Below, piece after piece: positions 12,948 through 25,416 of a stretch of 64,000 nucleotides of DNA; position 1 is the first letter of the stretch, and every line of letters starts with the position of its first letter. The notes beneath the pieces were generated by a model that worked only from the letters and a program-made list of their open reading frames with translations, ran no database searches and was not told the DNA's origin. A program made the translations under genes and the position numbers. Source of the stretch: Amyelois transitella (taxonomy: Eukaryota > Arthropoda > Insecta > Lepidoptera > Pyralidae); assembly GCF_032362555.1 (NCBI RefSeq), contig NC_083507.1, forward strand, positions 5,645,001 through 5,709,000, written 5' to 3'.

Positions 12948-15900
12948 TCACATCCGCACGTGGAACTTGCCGGCTTTAGTGACATACTTGACTCCTTTGA
13001 AAGGTTTGTATTTAGCACCGTACATGTCTAAACGACTGACCCGTAGCCCGCTCACAGCCAACTGGGGGATCGTGAAGTGAACGTTGATGCTGGGGTTGGC
13101 ACCTGACGTGTCAGCGCCGGATGCCACTGAGATCTGTGAAAAATTACAAAGAAAAATATTATTTCCATTTGTGCCGTGTGGTTCCCGGCATAATAATTTT
13201 CCTCGTTATTTTTCACATTTTCCATTATTTCTTCGCTCCTAATAGTTGCAGCGTTATGTTATATAGCTTAAAGCTTTCCTCGATAAGTGGTCTATCCAAC
13301 ACAAAAGAAAATAAATTCAATTCGAACCAGTAGTTCCTGAGATATTAGCGCGTTCAAACAAACAAACTCTTCAGCTTTATAATATCAGTATAGATGATTT
13401 ATATTAATTTGTGGCGTAAAGTTCAGGCGACGTAACGAAATTGAAGAGGCTTTCTATAGCCGTTTGATTATTAGAATTCGGATATGGGTTAAGGAGTTAC
13501 TTAATTTTGTCTACTCCTTGAGGAAAAGAAAAAAGAAATTGAATGATAAATGAAAAAATATTTCAGACGTAATTTTCAATGTTAGTTACTTACCGTTCCT
13601 CGAATGTTCGGCAACTTAGGCAGTTCAATGCGGCCAACGTCCCACAGCAAAACCTTGCTGACAGGGTCATACGAATATTTGCCTTGATTTGCAGTGAGGG
13701 AACAGTTCAAAACGCATTTAGGCATGCAGATTTCTAATGCAACATCTGAAAAGTAGTTTTTTTTTTTATGTAGAATAAAAAGACATACACTGTTACTTTT
13801 ACTTATATATGTGCACTTAGACAAATCCTCTTTGAAATTCCTTTAGGTTAGAAAAATATATCTGTTGTCCATAGAATACATAATGGATTGTCTTTCGTGG
13901 GATTTCTAAGACATTTTTAGTAAAATATTCCTAAATTTAACCCGGCACTAATAAAAAAAAGAATAAGACCACTCCTTCTCATTCTCATTGATATCGTAAA
14001 AGGCGACTAAGGGATAGGCTTATAAACTTGGGATTCTTATTTTAGGTGATAGGCTAGCAACCATTTACGCTATTTGAATCTCAATTCTATCATCAAACCA
14101 AAAAGCTCAACGTGGCCAATTAGTCTTTTTAAGACTGTTCTGGCGACGACTATAGACGTGACTATATATATGTATGTATGTTAAAACTTACTTTCCAAAG
14201 TTCGTCCCATAGTCTGTTTAGGCCCGACAGTGAGGTCCAATCGTCCCTGGTCGCCATTGGACCGCAGCGACAGGTTGTGTCGTACGTAAATAGGTATCGC
14301 GACCACGCTCTGCGAGCCAATGTGGTACGACATTAGTCGGAAGTTACCGTCGGGAGGGATGAATGAGAGAATTCTCTCAGACTGAAAAACATAAATGTGA
14401 TTCAGACAATTTCAACTTTTACAAGGTCTTAGTGTCATAATCAACATACAGCAAAACCTCGTATCAATTTTTCATAGCATGTAAAGTATCAAACATTCTA
14501 TCTTTTCTTGAGTTCTTGAATCCAAACCTCTCAATTTATTGAAAAGGCTATACCTATATGTATTAAAACTATTTTGTTGATTTCCAAACAATTCAATATT
14601 CAATTGGTACAAATCTAAATATCATTTGTTATTACCTCCCATCTTTTAAATCTAACACAAGGATGAAAAGACACATCATCAAATAATCTTGGATTCACAA
14701 AGGTGAGAGTCAGATCAGGCATTCCACTTAATTTTATACAGCAGTCAATCTGGAAACATGAAAAAATATATTTTCAAACCTAACTAATAGCAATATTATG
14801 CATGATCTGCTATATGAGAAAGATAAAATTAGTTATATATCTACCAACATGCATCCAGAACTATCAATTTCGTATTCAAGTCATAACGATGATCTATACT
14901 AACAACATACAGTCAAAGTGAGAACCTCCTCCATTTTGAAGCTGAGTGAAATCATTCAAGGATAGCAGATTATATAAAAAAATTACAAAATGTTTCAAAT
15001 TCTTTCAACTTACTGTTAGGTATTATGGATATCAAACAATTATTTTTATTTTATTTATAAGGCACAATAAATTCTTTTTTCAAAACTTACATATCCCTGT
15101 ATTTCAGCAGAGACGGTGGCGCCACTTTTGTCTATGATTGCATCCACTTCCTCCACCACATCAAAGTATGCTTCATTGTTAGCATATTTAACTCCTGAGC
15201 GCCGCCAAGGAACATTCGATAACTGGCCAGAAGGCAATATAGATGATACACTAAAATTTCAAGACAAATACACCAAATCAAAAATTTGAAATTTAAAAAA
15301 ATTACATTAGAATAATTTAATACCTATGATGAGAGGAGAACTGGTAACTACTGTTAGTTATTGAGCACTAATCTGAGAAATTAGTAAGAATAATAATACT
15401 TATTAATTTTAACTTTCAACCAAATTCAAATACCCTTGAATAAATTCATTGCTTATCAAACTGAAAAATAGTTTTGTACTTACTTAGATTTCCCAGTTAC
15501 AGTATTGGCAATAGTTCGAAGAATGTTAGGAGGTTTAATCAATTCCTTTAGAATGTTACTTTCTGTTGCTAAGGGGAATCCATTGTCTAGCATCTCATCT
15601 AATAGCTGAAAAAATAAATTTTTTAATCAAATCAACTCTTTAAACATAATTTATAACAAAATTATTTTTTATAATAAGTAAAAAATTTTCACATTTACCT
15701 CATACACAACTACATAATTCTCCTTGATAATAGTCTCAGTGCAGTCAGAAAAATAATCCTGAAAAAACACTTAAGATTTATGGACGGAAATGAATGAAGG
15801 TTAGACCTGTTTGCTAGATAAGCTCTAAGCTAGTGAAAAATAGATAGATTGCAACACATGTAACATAGATCTTATGCATTTTTTTATGTCATTTCAAAGT

Positions 15901-17160
15901 TAATAAATTTTTATACAATGAAGATTTCAGATAATGTATTCCTTGGTGTGATACAGAGTCATAAGCTGTATTACATTAATTATGTTCTAGCAAAATTCAC
16001 TCTGTGTAAATTACCTGGAATGTATCAACAACTCGATGCAAGAACTCTATCACAAAGAGTGGTGACACCTCTTGCTTACAAACAGCTACTAACGCCACAC
16101 CCCCTCTTTGTATTGATATGAGGTAATGGTGGGGTGCAGCTAAAACAGACGGCACATCCTAAAAAAACTTAAGTCTTTAAAAAATTTGGAAAAACCAGTA
16201 AATTTAAGTCAAAATCAGTTTGGTATATGTACAGTACATACATAACAGTGGCGGATTTACCAGCAGGCTGATTAGGCTGAAGCCTAGGGTGGCGGATTTG
16301 ATAGGGCGGCAAATTCAGCCCCAACATTTTTTTATTTTTCTTACAGAATTAAAAAACACCAACTTATGTATAACATTTTTAATTATAAAATTTGACATTT
16401 GACCTCCATCTTATTTTCTCCGTGTGGGGTATTCAAATGCAGAGATCACAAGGGGCAGCTAAATATGAACAGTCTACTCGCGACAAATGTGTTAATCTGC
16501 CACTGATACCTACATACCATCACACCTGTCTTTCATTGGGGTAGGTTGAGCCTATTGATTTCCATTATCTACGATCATTACAGACTTTTAAGTGATCCAT
16601 AATAAAGTTTATACCTATATGGTAAATTGAATGAAACAGATACATACAAATACTGATACATCCTTACTCTTTTTTGAAGAGGTCAGATAACAGTTACTTG
16701 GTGTAAATCACCTGACTCACTTAAACCAGAATCCATGGCTTACCACGAGATCTACTCCAGAGTGGTGAAGATGTAACTGGGATTAACTTCAAAAGGAAAA
16801 AGAAGTTTTAAGATGTTCTGGCTTAATTAAGTAGAATTTCTATTTAAAATTATATCAGATAATTCTCACATTTGGTGAGGCACGCTGTGCCTCTAAGTAG
16901 TAATCACATACTGATCTTGGAATCACACTCCGCCAATGTTTCTCCAGAAATACATCCCTGAAAAACATATACAATGTTCACACTATTTTATAAATTCAAT
17001 AAAAATAAATTACTGACATAACAGTAATCATTTTCTCGAGAGAAATGTATACAAAACGTAATCGTAAGAAAAACAGCATTTAGAACTTGACAAATAAACT
17101 AAAAATAATGTGAAACACAACTTACCCAGAAGGGTTTATTATAAATAAACTATGTATCAT
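12948..17160 (-). CDS. cm: AP-3 adaptor complex subunit mu (carmine / AP3M1), complete, 416 aa
   Basis: Medium subunit of the AP-3 adaptor, which sorts cargo from endosomes to lysosomes and lysosome-related organelles such as pigment granules. Exons on the minus strand in gene order: 17126-17160, 16870-16957, 16015-16158, 15699-15758, 15484-15605, 15091-15250, 14636-14749, 14192-14381, 13594-13745 and 12948-13133; all join in phase. The N-terminal longin part starts MIHSLFIINPSGDVFLEKHW. The linker reads NVPWRRSGVKYANNEAYFDV, a very conserved AP-3 mu stretch. The mu homology domain ends SRLDMYGAKYKPFKGVKYVT and then KAGKFHVRM. The length matches the 418-residue mammalian protein. No defect is seen. 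Introns hold repeat copies at 13192-13393 and 13960-14182 and a hAT-type MITE at 16246-16505. Confidence 0.96.
13192..13393 (-). repeat. Repeat family A copy in the last AP-3 mu intron, reverse
   Basis: Family A is a ~250-bp repeat marked by 'gaacgcgctaatctcagga', 'accatttatcgaggaaggc', 'gaagaaataatggaaaatg'. This reverse copy begins right after a family B head fragment ('gccgtgtggttcccggca', 13174-13191), so one element probably landed in the other. Other family A copies lie at 18748-18985, 34437-34697 and 58428-58682. Confidence 0.75.
13960..14182 (+). repeat. Repeat family B copy, nearly full, in an AP-3 mu intron
   Basis: Runs from 'aagaataagaccactcc' through 'atcgtaaaaggcgactaagg', 'tataaacttgggattc', the 'gctatttgaatctcaattc' block and 'agacgtgactatatatatg' to a (TATG)n end, ten bases before exon 14192-14381. 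Confidence 0.75.
16246..16505. mobile_element. hAT-type MITE in an AP-3 mu intron
   Basis: A 260-bp non-autonomous DNA element. Its ends are inverted: CAGTGGCGGATTTACC at the left and, read on the other strand, CAGTGGCAGATTAACAC at the right. CAGTGGCGGATT with an 'aggctgaagcctagg' subterminal block is typical of lepidopteran hAT elements. The flanks ATACATAA and ATACCTAC match at 6 of 8 bases, as a worn 8-bp target duplication would. No transposase is present. Confidence 0.72.
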
Positions 17161-17867
17161 TATATTATTCTCAAAAATATATAACAAAAGCTCAAATCCT
17201 GGGCTAGATTGATAATAGAATCACAAATTTAAATTAACACTAAATTTATTTACATCACAATAGCAGCATAAAAAGTAGAAGACTATCAATCCTAAATGTA
17301 GGTACCTACTTTCAATTCAAGTGAAAATTTCTTAGATAGAGAAATAGGTAAAATTTATTTTTGCTTGCATTGTCGTTGTCTATGTCAATGTCACTGTCAC
17401 AACTGAATTTATTATTCTTTTATATTGCATTTATCGTATCCTTGCAGGCACTAAAAACGTCTTTATACAGCCTAGAACTTTTGTTGGGTATTTTATTTAT
17501 CGGAGACCCTGTGGTCTACTCGGACAGGCTGGATTAAACGTGTGTATTTAAACGACGAACGGCATCGTACCACCTATAACTAGCTGTTACCCGTGACTTC
17601 GTTTGCCACCTGACAATCCTTCTTGCCCTTTTTTAACCCCCTTTTATGCTTCTTTTAACCATAGGCCTATTTTTTTCTTAAAGAAAACGAGGCGATGGCC
17701 TTTTTTCGCAATGAAAAGTAGTCTATGTTCTTCCTCAGGGTCAACTCCATGAACTCAATCTGTACCAAATTTCATCAAAATCGGTTCAGTGGTTTAGTCG
17801 TGAAAGCGTAACAGATAGTTACATACGCGTTTATATCACCTCGAAGAACCTTTTCGTTCCATAAGAC

Positions 17868-18095
17868 ATTCATCCTACTAATGTTATAAATGGGAAAGTT
17901 TGTGAGTACCTACCTATGTCAGGATGTTAGTATGGATGTTTGTTACTTATACGCAAAAACTACTGAACCGATTACGATGAAATTTGGTATGTAGGTAGCA
18001 GAAGACCCAGAATAGCATTTAGGTTACTTTTCATCCCGGAGTTCCCGCGGGATTGATTCCACGCGGACGAAGTCGCGCGCGGCCTCTAGTGCTTA
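17868..18095 (+). repeat. Repeat ending in 'cacgcggacgaagtcgcgcgc'
   Basis: Begins 'tcctactaatgttataaatg', with 'actgaaccgattacgatgaa' and 'atttggtatgtaggtagc' in the middle and 'ccgcgggattgattccacgcg' near the end. This is a very common lepidopteran repeat layout, shared in its end motif with family A. The parent element is unknown to me. Confidence 0.6.
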
Positions 18096-18747
18096 CATAA
18101 ATTACCGCGACCTTATCTCCAACAGGGTAGACAGAGTCAACAGTTTCAAAAGATTCATATGAACCAGGTAGTGACCAGTCTATCTCAATAGTCCCATTGA
18201 CTTGTCCTAAGGTGGGCAGACTCACTATCTCTACTCTACATACCTACATATCCTCTTTCTTGGAGTACGCAGAAACCACATATTTCCATTTTCAATGCCT
18301 GCGTATATCTGTTGCTTCACTACTTTTGATATCTTCCTGATGATAGTCCTAGTTGCATCCTCCCCTGTCTGAACAGGTGCCCAGATGCGCCTTTGACTAA
18401 GATCCTGGATTGGCTAACTCAGCTTCTGTGTGACCCTTGCAGAGGAATCAAACAGTTTTTGTAACCAATGATGATAATACATAAATCACCCCTCTTTCCC
18501 CAAGGGGTAGGCAGAGACTATATCTTTCCACTTACCACAATCCCTGTCTACTTCTAGAATGTCTCCGAATTGATCAAGATTTAGTAATTATGGTTACTAA
18601 TCCAATGATCATGGTTATTACCTTTTTACTTCATACATATATGTTCCTGAATTAGGGCTTGGGACACCAGGGGCTTAATACTTGTAAATGATGAAGTCAT
18701 TTAATCCTATTTTATCACCTTTAGTAAAATTAAGGAAATCATTCATC

Positions 18748-18985
18748 TATACTAATATTATAAAGCTCAAGAGTTTGTTTGAACGCGCTAATCTCAGGAA
18801 ATACTGGTTCAAATTGAAAAATTCTTTTTGCTTTGAGTAGACCATTTATCGAGGAAGGCTTTTGGCTAATAACATCACGCAGCAACTATATGGAGCAAAG
18901 AAATAATGGAAAATGTGAAAAAAACATGGAAAATTATTCATCCTTGAAGGCTTCAATGATGCCCAAAATAACTATTCCACACGGA
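18748..18985 (+). repeat. Repeat family A copy
   Basis: Forward copy: 'actaatattataaagctcaag', 'gaacgcgctaatctcagga', 'accatttatcgaggaaggc', 'gaaataatggaaaatgtg', 'cccaaaataactattccac'. Confidence 0.75.
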
Positions 18986-19705
18986 CAGGCACTGTAGTAA
19001 TTAATAAAATTAACAGTCTGCTCTCTTTCTGTTCTTTAGTGGAGAATTTACCATCTGATTATAACATATTGCAGAGCCAGAGGTCTGCAAAAAATAATTG
19101 AAAATACACACCAGGAAAACACCCTGCCCGTCATAAAGTTCAAAATTTCACTGTAGCCAACTAAATAGGTAAGTATATGGCTGTTTACAATGTCTTCTGA
19201 ATGCAAAATCACATGGTTTTAACATAAACACAATTGGAATCTTTTTTAAACTTTATAAAAATAAACTTATGTGTTAAATACCTACTTTTATAGTATTCTT
19301 GTAGGTGGTGGATAACTAGGATTGTCACTAAAAGCCAGGACTCTCCACAGGCTGTCGCTGTCACACTGCTTTTTAAAAATGTTATCTAATAAACATATGT
19401 GACATTAACTACTACCTAATATCGATTTCTTCTGTACAAATCTACTGGAAGAGTATTCCATTATATATATAGACTATTTAAATTTAAATATAAATAAATA
19501 TGTGAATATGTATCCATTGTTTGTGAATTTTAATATTACTTATTAGGTAATAATAAATAAAATAAAAATAACCAAACCTAAAAAACATGATATATTGATG
19601 TTTCAAAATGTTTGTAAACATTAGTGTGGCAGAAATACGAAAAAGATAAAAATACCCTGAAGAAGTAACTGAAAAATAAAACACATTAGTAAATTTTCTT
19701 ACTTT

Positions 19706-19711
19706 TTTATT
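19706..19711 (-). terminator. RpS5: Polyadenylation signal of RpS5
   Basis: AATAAA on the minus strand, about 19 bases past the stop codon. This gives a very short 3' UTR, usual for ribosomal protein genes. Confidence 0.6.
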
Positions 19712-19729
19712 AGAAGTTATCCTTAGGTT

Positions 19730-20395
<666 letters not shown>

Positions 20396-20545
20396 CTAAA
20401 ATGAAAACCGTGAACGTTAGACTAAAACTGGCACTCACTAAATGAAACGGATAAACTGAAACTTTCAAATATACTTACTTTTCTATTCAAAAATAGAAAT
20501 TATAACCTCGTGTTGTCAAAAGTACACGAGAAAAGGAAGTTCGTG
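20396..20545 (-). promoter_or_regulatory. RpS5: RpS5 5' UTR intron and TOP-like transcription start
   Basis: The 5' UTR intron spans 20396-20478 on the minus strand (GTAAGT ... TTTTAG). Upstream, 20528-20539 reads CTTCCTTTTCTC on the minus strand. This is the terminal oligopyrimidine form used by ribosomal protein mRNAs for translation control by TOR. The exact start base is inferred. Confidence 0.55.
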
Positions 20546-20755
20546 CGACATCGACATGAGCTAGAAAAGAAAGGTTGGCAGAACTTACAAATTAGGGTTG
20601 CCAGTTGCCAAACAGTACCAACTGCAGCAAATATTTTCATTTAAAAACAAAAGTTTTACACATTATACACTTTCGCTGCCTATAGCTGTTTAAACATAAA
20701 AATTCTTAGTGTGCATTGGCATACTCTAGCTGTAGCTGTTCTTAAAACTATAATA

Positions 20756-21042
20756 CAGGGGTAGCCAATTAGTTTTGCTCGGGGTCTGTTTTGATAAATG
20801 AAATGACCATCGTGGTCCGCACAAAATTTAATAGAATTTTTTATAAAAAAATGTAATTTCGATAAATACAAAGGTACAAACGAAGCGACCTCTTTCTTTC
20901 TTTTCACGCGGCAAATTTCAAATTGACGTCAACAAAGATAATGTAAAGAATCTTTTTTATTAAATTACGTAGGTTACGCAAGTTGCTGTGTTCTCGCGGT
21001 CCACACAAAATGGGTCGGCGGTCCGCCATTTGGCGACCCCTG
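20756..21042. mobile_element. hAT-type MITE with a perfect 8-bp target-site duplication
   Basis: A 287-bp element bounded by CAGGGGTAGCCAA at the left and TTGGCGACCCCTG at the right, an imperfect inverted pair (CAGGGGTMGCCAA). It is flanked on both sides by CTATAATA (20748-20755 and 21043-21050), an exact 8-bp duplication as hAT transposases make. The interior has no long ORF. Just to the right follows family B sequence ('ggaccacttcatatctttcc', 'catggatgtcgtaaaag'), so it probably inserted into a family B copy. Confidence 0.85.
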
Positions 21043-21050
21043 CTATAATA

Positions 21051-21225
21051 GGACCACTTCATATCTTTCCCATGGATGTCGTAAAAGTCGACTAAGAGAA
21101 ATGCTTTAAAATTTGGGATTCATCTATCTGTCACTATTTTAATCTCAATTCTATCATGAATACATACAGTCGAACGTATCATTTTTGTCTTTTAAGACTG
21201 ATGACTCTGTCTGTTAAATTATTAT
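21051..21225 (+). repeat. Worn repeat family B copy interrupted by the hAT-type MITE
   Basis: Reads 'ggaccacttcatatctttcc', 'gatgtcgtaaaagtcgact', 'tatctgtcactattttaatc' and 'tttaagactgatgactctg'. The left part of the copy would lie before the MITE at 20756. Confidence 0.55.
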
Positions 21226-21717
21226 GCTGTATGGTTCCTAGCAGGTTTCCCGGTTTAGCATAGATGTCGTAAAAGGGAATAAGGCATAATATCATCTAAC
21301 GCAAATTCCGTGTTAGTATATGTTTGCTCTAAAAACCAATAACATTTGGATTGCCGGCCAACGCTCGCGTCTAAGAAACGTAAGCGTATTTGTCACAATC
21401 ACAAACGTTTCGCAAAATAGCCCTCTACACATTGCGTTTGCCCAATGTGTATAGCGCCCATAAAAGGACATGATGTCAATCCAAAAAAATTGTATTTAAT
21501 GGCAACTCCGATAGGTAGATATTGTAGGCTTCATGTTTATATCATTTTTTGACGTTGACATATACCTCTCCCCCCTCAGATTTTTTTATCATCGAATCGA
21601 CAATTCGACATTGTTATCATCAGTCAGTTATCAATTCAATTTGGTTTGATTATTTATGTAGGTACTCATATTTATTCCTCAGATAAAGTGAAGTAATTTA
21701 CCGTGTCATTCATCTGG

Positions 21718-21799
21718 TAAGTTTGTCTTTTCCCTCTCTAATACTAACAATAAATTTTTCATCGTTAAAGCTATAGTTTATATATATTTTATTTTAAAG
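21718..21799 (+). other. SUCLG2: Putative 5' UTR intron of the succinyl-CoA ligase gene
   Basis: A strong donor (CTG|GTAAGT) and an acceptor (TTTTAAAG) bracket 82 bases shortly before the ATG at 21827. This is inferred from splice signals only. Confidence 0.45.
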
Positions 21800-21826
21800 G
21801 TTATCTTCAAGTGTACAAAGTTCGCT

Positions 21827-24603
21827 ATGGCTGCTTTTAAAAACACCAGAAACTTAAAAACACTTGTTTTGACTCCTAAATATGTTTCCCATATGACTAT
21901 CAAACGAAATTTGAATTTGCAAGAGTATCATAGTAAAGATTTGTTAAGAAAGCACCAAGTGAGTGTACAAGACTTTCGTATTATAGATAATACGTTGGAT
22001 TCAAAAGCTCTATCGGGCTTCAAAGCTGACGAATATGTTGTAAAGGCTCAGATATTAGCTGGTGGCCGAGGCAAAGGACACTTTGATAATGGGTTCAAAG
22101 GTGGTGTACACTTAACTAAAAATCCTAATGAAATCGTAAATTTAGCCAAAAATATGATTGGTCATAAATTGATTACGAAACAAACTCCTAAAGAAGGTAT
22201 AAAGGTAGAAAAGGTTATGGTAGCAGAGAGTGTTACGATAAAGAGGGAGACTTATTTGAGTATTCTTATGGAGAGAAGTTACAATGGGGCAGCACTGGTA
22301 GCATCTCCTGCGGGAGGGATGGATATTGAGGCAGTGGCTGAAGAAACTCCTCATTTACTGAAGACAGTTCCAATAGACATATATGAAGGTGTCACAGACA
22401 AAATTGCAAATGATGTAGCAGAGTTTTTAGAATTCAAAGGTCCACTAAGAAAAAAATGTGCAGAAGAAATCAAGAAACTGTGGGAATTATTCATTAAGGT
22501 ATGCTAATTTAACATAATAGATAGATGATGATTCCAATTTGATCCATACTTAAAATATCAAGTGAAACTTACTGCCAAATATACAAATGAATTAAATGAT
22601 AAATTGAGTATTTTGATTAGTGTATTTTACAAGTATAAGTAAAATGAAAAACATATAATAAATATTGAAAACTTTCATTTCCAGGTAGATGCCACACAGC
22701 TGGAAATAAATCCATTAGTGGAAACTGATGATGGTAGAGTAGTTGCAGTGGATGCCAAGATCAACTTTGATGACAATGCAGAATTCAGACAGAAGGATAT
22801 CTTTGCACTTGATGATGTTTCTGAAACTGACCCTAGAGAAGTAAGTAATTAGTCTTCAAGTTTACTGAAGTGCAACTAAACTCAAACTTTGAATAACTAG
22901 TACCTCATATTTAACTCCCACTGAAATTCCCAGAAAAATAAATTGCCCATGTATAACTCCTATCCTCCTATATGATAGTCTGGTTTATCTAAGCTCTCTT
23001 AAAAAAAAATTACTTCATTGATTCAAATTGTTAAATGCATCTTTTGACCCAATGCTAGTTGATTTAACTAGCAGTAAACAAACTGAAATAAACAACACAA
23101 ATAATGTTTATTATTATTATTTCATTATGCTGATATATTGCATGAGAGCATAACACTATCAAATGAGATATTATGTAACTTTATTTTTTATCATTGCTCT
23201 TAAGGCCTTCTTATCAATACTTAACATTTCTCACTGTTTTTATTGTTCTATTGTCAATTCATATTTTTTGCCAGTTAAGGAATGATAATTTTGTCTTCCT
23301 ATTTTTACACTTTCAATTGAATATTTACTTTTTTATTTGCTATCTGTCTCCAAAGACTCGCCAATATTCTGTGAGCCAGATGTTCAGTGAAATACATAAT
23401 CTGCATATTCTTATGTCCATTATGCTATCATTAAGCATTTTTTGGTGGCCTCTTAACATCTTGTATACAAATATTTAATTCATTTATGTTCTTCAAAGCA
23501 CATTAAGAGCACACACAGTAAGTAATTTCAATATAAATTGCTTGTACTTGCTAGTTTGTAATGACAGTACACAGGCAATAAACCTGCAAATAATATTAAT
23601 TTATTTTCTTTCACCACAACTATTCAATGAATCACAAACTTCAAACAATATATAATATTCAACGGCCTCTGTTGCGCAGCGGTAGTACGCTGTCTGTGAC
23701 ACCAGAGGTCCCGGGTTCGAAACCCGGCCAGGGCATGTTTAGAAAAGAACTTTTTCTGATTGGCCTGGGTCTTGGATGTTTATCTATATAAGTATTTATT
23801 ATAAAATAAAGTATCGTTGAGTTAGTATCTCGTAACACAAGTCTCGAACTTACTTCGAGGCTAACTCAATCTGTGTAATTTGTCCCGTATATATTTATAT
23901 TATTTATATGCTATGTTTGATAGTTAACATTTTTCCATAGAGGGAGGCTGCAGCTTTAAACTTGGTATACATTGATATGGATGGTAGCATTGGGTGCATG
24001 GTCAATGGTGCTGGTCTAGCCATGGCCACCATGGACCTGATCAACCTGAATGGCGGAAAGCCTGCTAACTTCCTCGACCTTGGTGGTGGAGTTGGTGAAG
24101 CTCAAGTTTCAGCTGCTTTGAGGATCCTTGAATCAGACCCAAAAGTGAAAAGTATATTTGTAAATGTTTTTGGAGGTATGTAATCTAAATGGCATTTATT
24201 TAAATGTTTAATGTCTTACTTAATAACTCTCATCTGACAAAATACATACACATTCTACATTGTAGCACAGTGTAATAAAGACAATTTACCAGTAAAATCA
24301 ACTTTGATGAGCAGATTGGCTTGTTTTTACTAAACATCAACTTAATTACATTTTCAAAGTCATCTGAAAATAGTTGATGTATTAATATAATTTTTTCTAG
24401 GTATCGTAAACTGCGGAACAATTGCAAATGGTCTTGTTGCGGCGTGTAAGAAAAGCCCGCCCAAGCATCCCATGGTAATCAGGCTGGAAGGCACTAATGC
24501 TCAAGAGGCTAAGAAAATTCTAGAACAGTCTGGTCTGCCATTGACGATCATCAATGACGCCGATGAAGCTGCAAAAGCTGCCGTCAAGTTAGCACAGAAT
24601 TGA
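21827..24603 (+). CDS. SUCLG2: Succinyl-CoA ligase [GDP-forming] beta subunit, mitochondrial, complete, 421 aa
   Basis: Beta subunit of the TCA-cycle enzyme that converts succinyl-CoA to succinate while making GTP in the mitochondrial matrix. Exons 21827-22498, 22685-22840, 23941-24175 and 24401-24603 join in phase. A basic N-terminus fits a mitochondrial targeting peptide. The ATP-grasp domain begins [18 protein letters not shown] and has [12 protein letters not shown] and [12 protein letters not shown]. The ligand-binding half has [55 protein letters not shown] and [15 protein letters not shown] (seen here as IRLEGTNAQ). [10 protein letters not shown] together with [18 protein letters not shown] resembles the GTP-specific (SUCLG2) form more than the ATP-specific (SUCLA2) form. 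The second intron contains a tRNA-headed SINE. No defect is seen. Confidence 0.94.
23664..23935 (+). repeat. tRNA-derived SINE in a succinyl-CoA ligase intron
   Basis: The head is tRNA-like: GGCCTCTGTTGCGCAGCGGT contains an A-box-like block, and GGTTCGAAACC at 23714-23724 is a perfect pol III B box. The body follows with 'gttgagttagtatctcgtaa', 'caagtctcgaacttac', 'cgaggctaactcaatctgtg' and an AT-rich tail. The body resembles butterfly and moth SINEs of the Metulj type, a match made from memory. It is not a functional tRNA gene, because the tRNA part runs straight into SINE sequence. Confidence 0.75.
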
Positions 24604-25144
24604 TACTACAAAAAAAAATTATATGGTTACTCAAATCTTCCATTAGAACAAAATATCATTAGAAATTGATATGAATAGGTGTTTTCGGTTAATTCACCCT
24701 AAATGCACTATAGATATATATAAAATATAAGTAAAGTTGATTAAGGAATAATTTAAAGTTAAACCCATTCTTGTGTTTGTGTGGGGTGTTTAATCAGGGC
24801 TTTATTTTTGAAGATAACAACAGCGATTTGAGTCTAAGTTTATACTTACAACCGAATTATTAAGTAAACAAGTGCAAGGAGTGTATTTTTTATATTATGT
24901 AAAATGGTGCTGTAGTCTAGGTATATAGTCAAAATACTAACAACATATGGAAATCGATTTTTATCTTATGCAGGTTTAAACCGGATTTATTTTCTTTAGT
25001 TTTTAGATTTGTTGCTAACATCTTAGAAGTAATAACTCCAAGACTGTCGTGAAAATAGTTTTTGCCTAACATCAAAAAAAAACTACCATGAACTTTTTCC
25101 TTTAAATGAATTGTTAAATATTCTTAAGATTTTGTAAATAGTGC

Positions 25145-25150
25145 AATAAA
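25145..25150 (+). terminator. SUCLG2: Polyadenylation signal of the succinyl-CoA ligase gene
   Basis: AATAAA about 540 bases past the stop codon. The convergent peptidase gene has its own signal on the other strand at 25362-25367. Confidence 0.5.
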
Positions 25151-25361
25151 GTGTATAATGTATATGAAATAGCGTTTTGCTCAGATTAATTTTTTTTTTT
25201 AAATAATGTGTATAATGTATTCTTTATGGAAGTTCGTCGATTTTACTGTCGACCTAACCACCATAGACATTGCTGACAACCGTCACACACTCTCGTGTGA
25301 ACTAAGAACCGGACAGTCAATTAGGTGATCAAGCAATAAAACAATCAAATTTACTCTAAAT

Positions 25362-25367
25362 TTTATT
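25362..25367 (-). terminator. PMPCA: Polyadenylation signal of the peptidase alpha gene
   Basis: AATAAA on the minus strand, 50 bases past the stop codon. Confidence 0.5.
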
Positions 25368-25416
25368 AACAATATAATTGAATACAATCTGCAATGTAAT
25401 AATATAATCAGCATAA

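Larger units (their letters stand above)
17161..19700. other. Intergenic, AP-3 mu to RpS5, rich in repeats
   Basis: This holds the likely promoter of AP-3 mu just right of 17160. It also has a reverse repeat at about 17575-17880 ('aaatttcatcaaaatcggttc'), a repeat at 17868-18095 ending 'cacgcggacgaagtcgcg', a reverse family B scrap at about 18115-18150, a family D scrap at 18400-18470 and a family A copy at 18748-18985. I see no gene here. Confidence 0.5.

Noticed and set aside
23664-23735. A tRNA gene in the succinyl-CoA ligase intron
   Set aside because: The tRNA-like part flows into a known type of SINE body and the cloverleaf is imperfect, so it is a SINE head.
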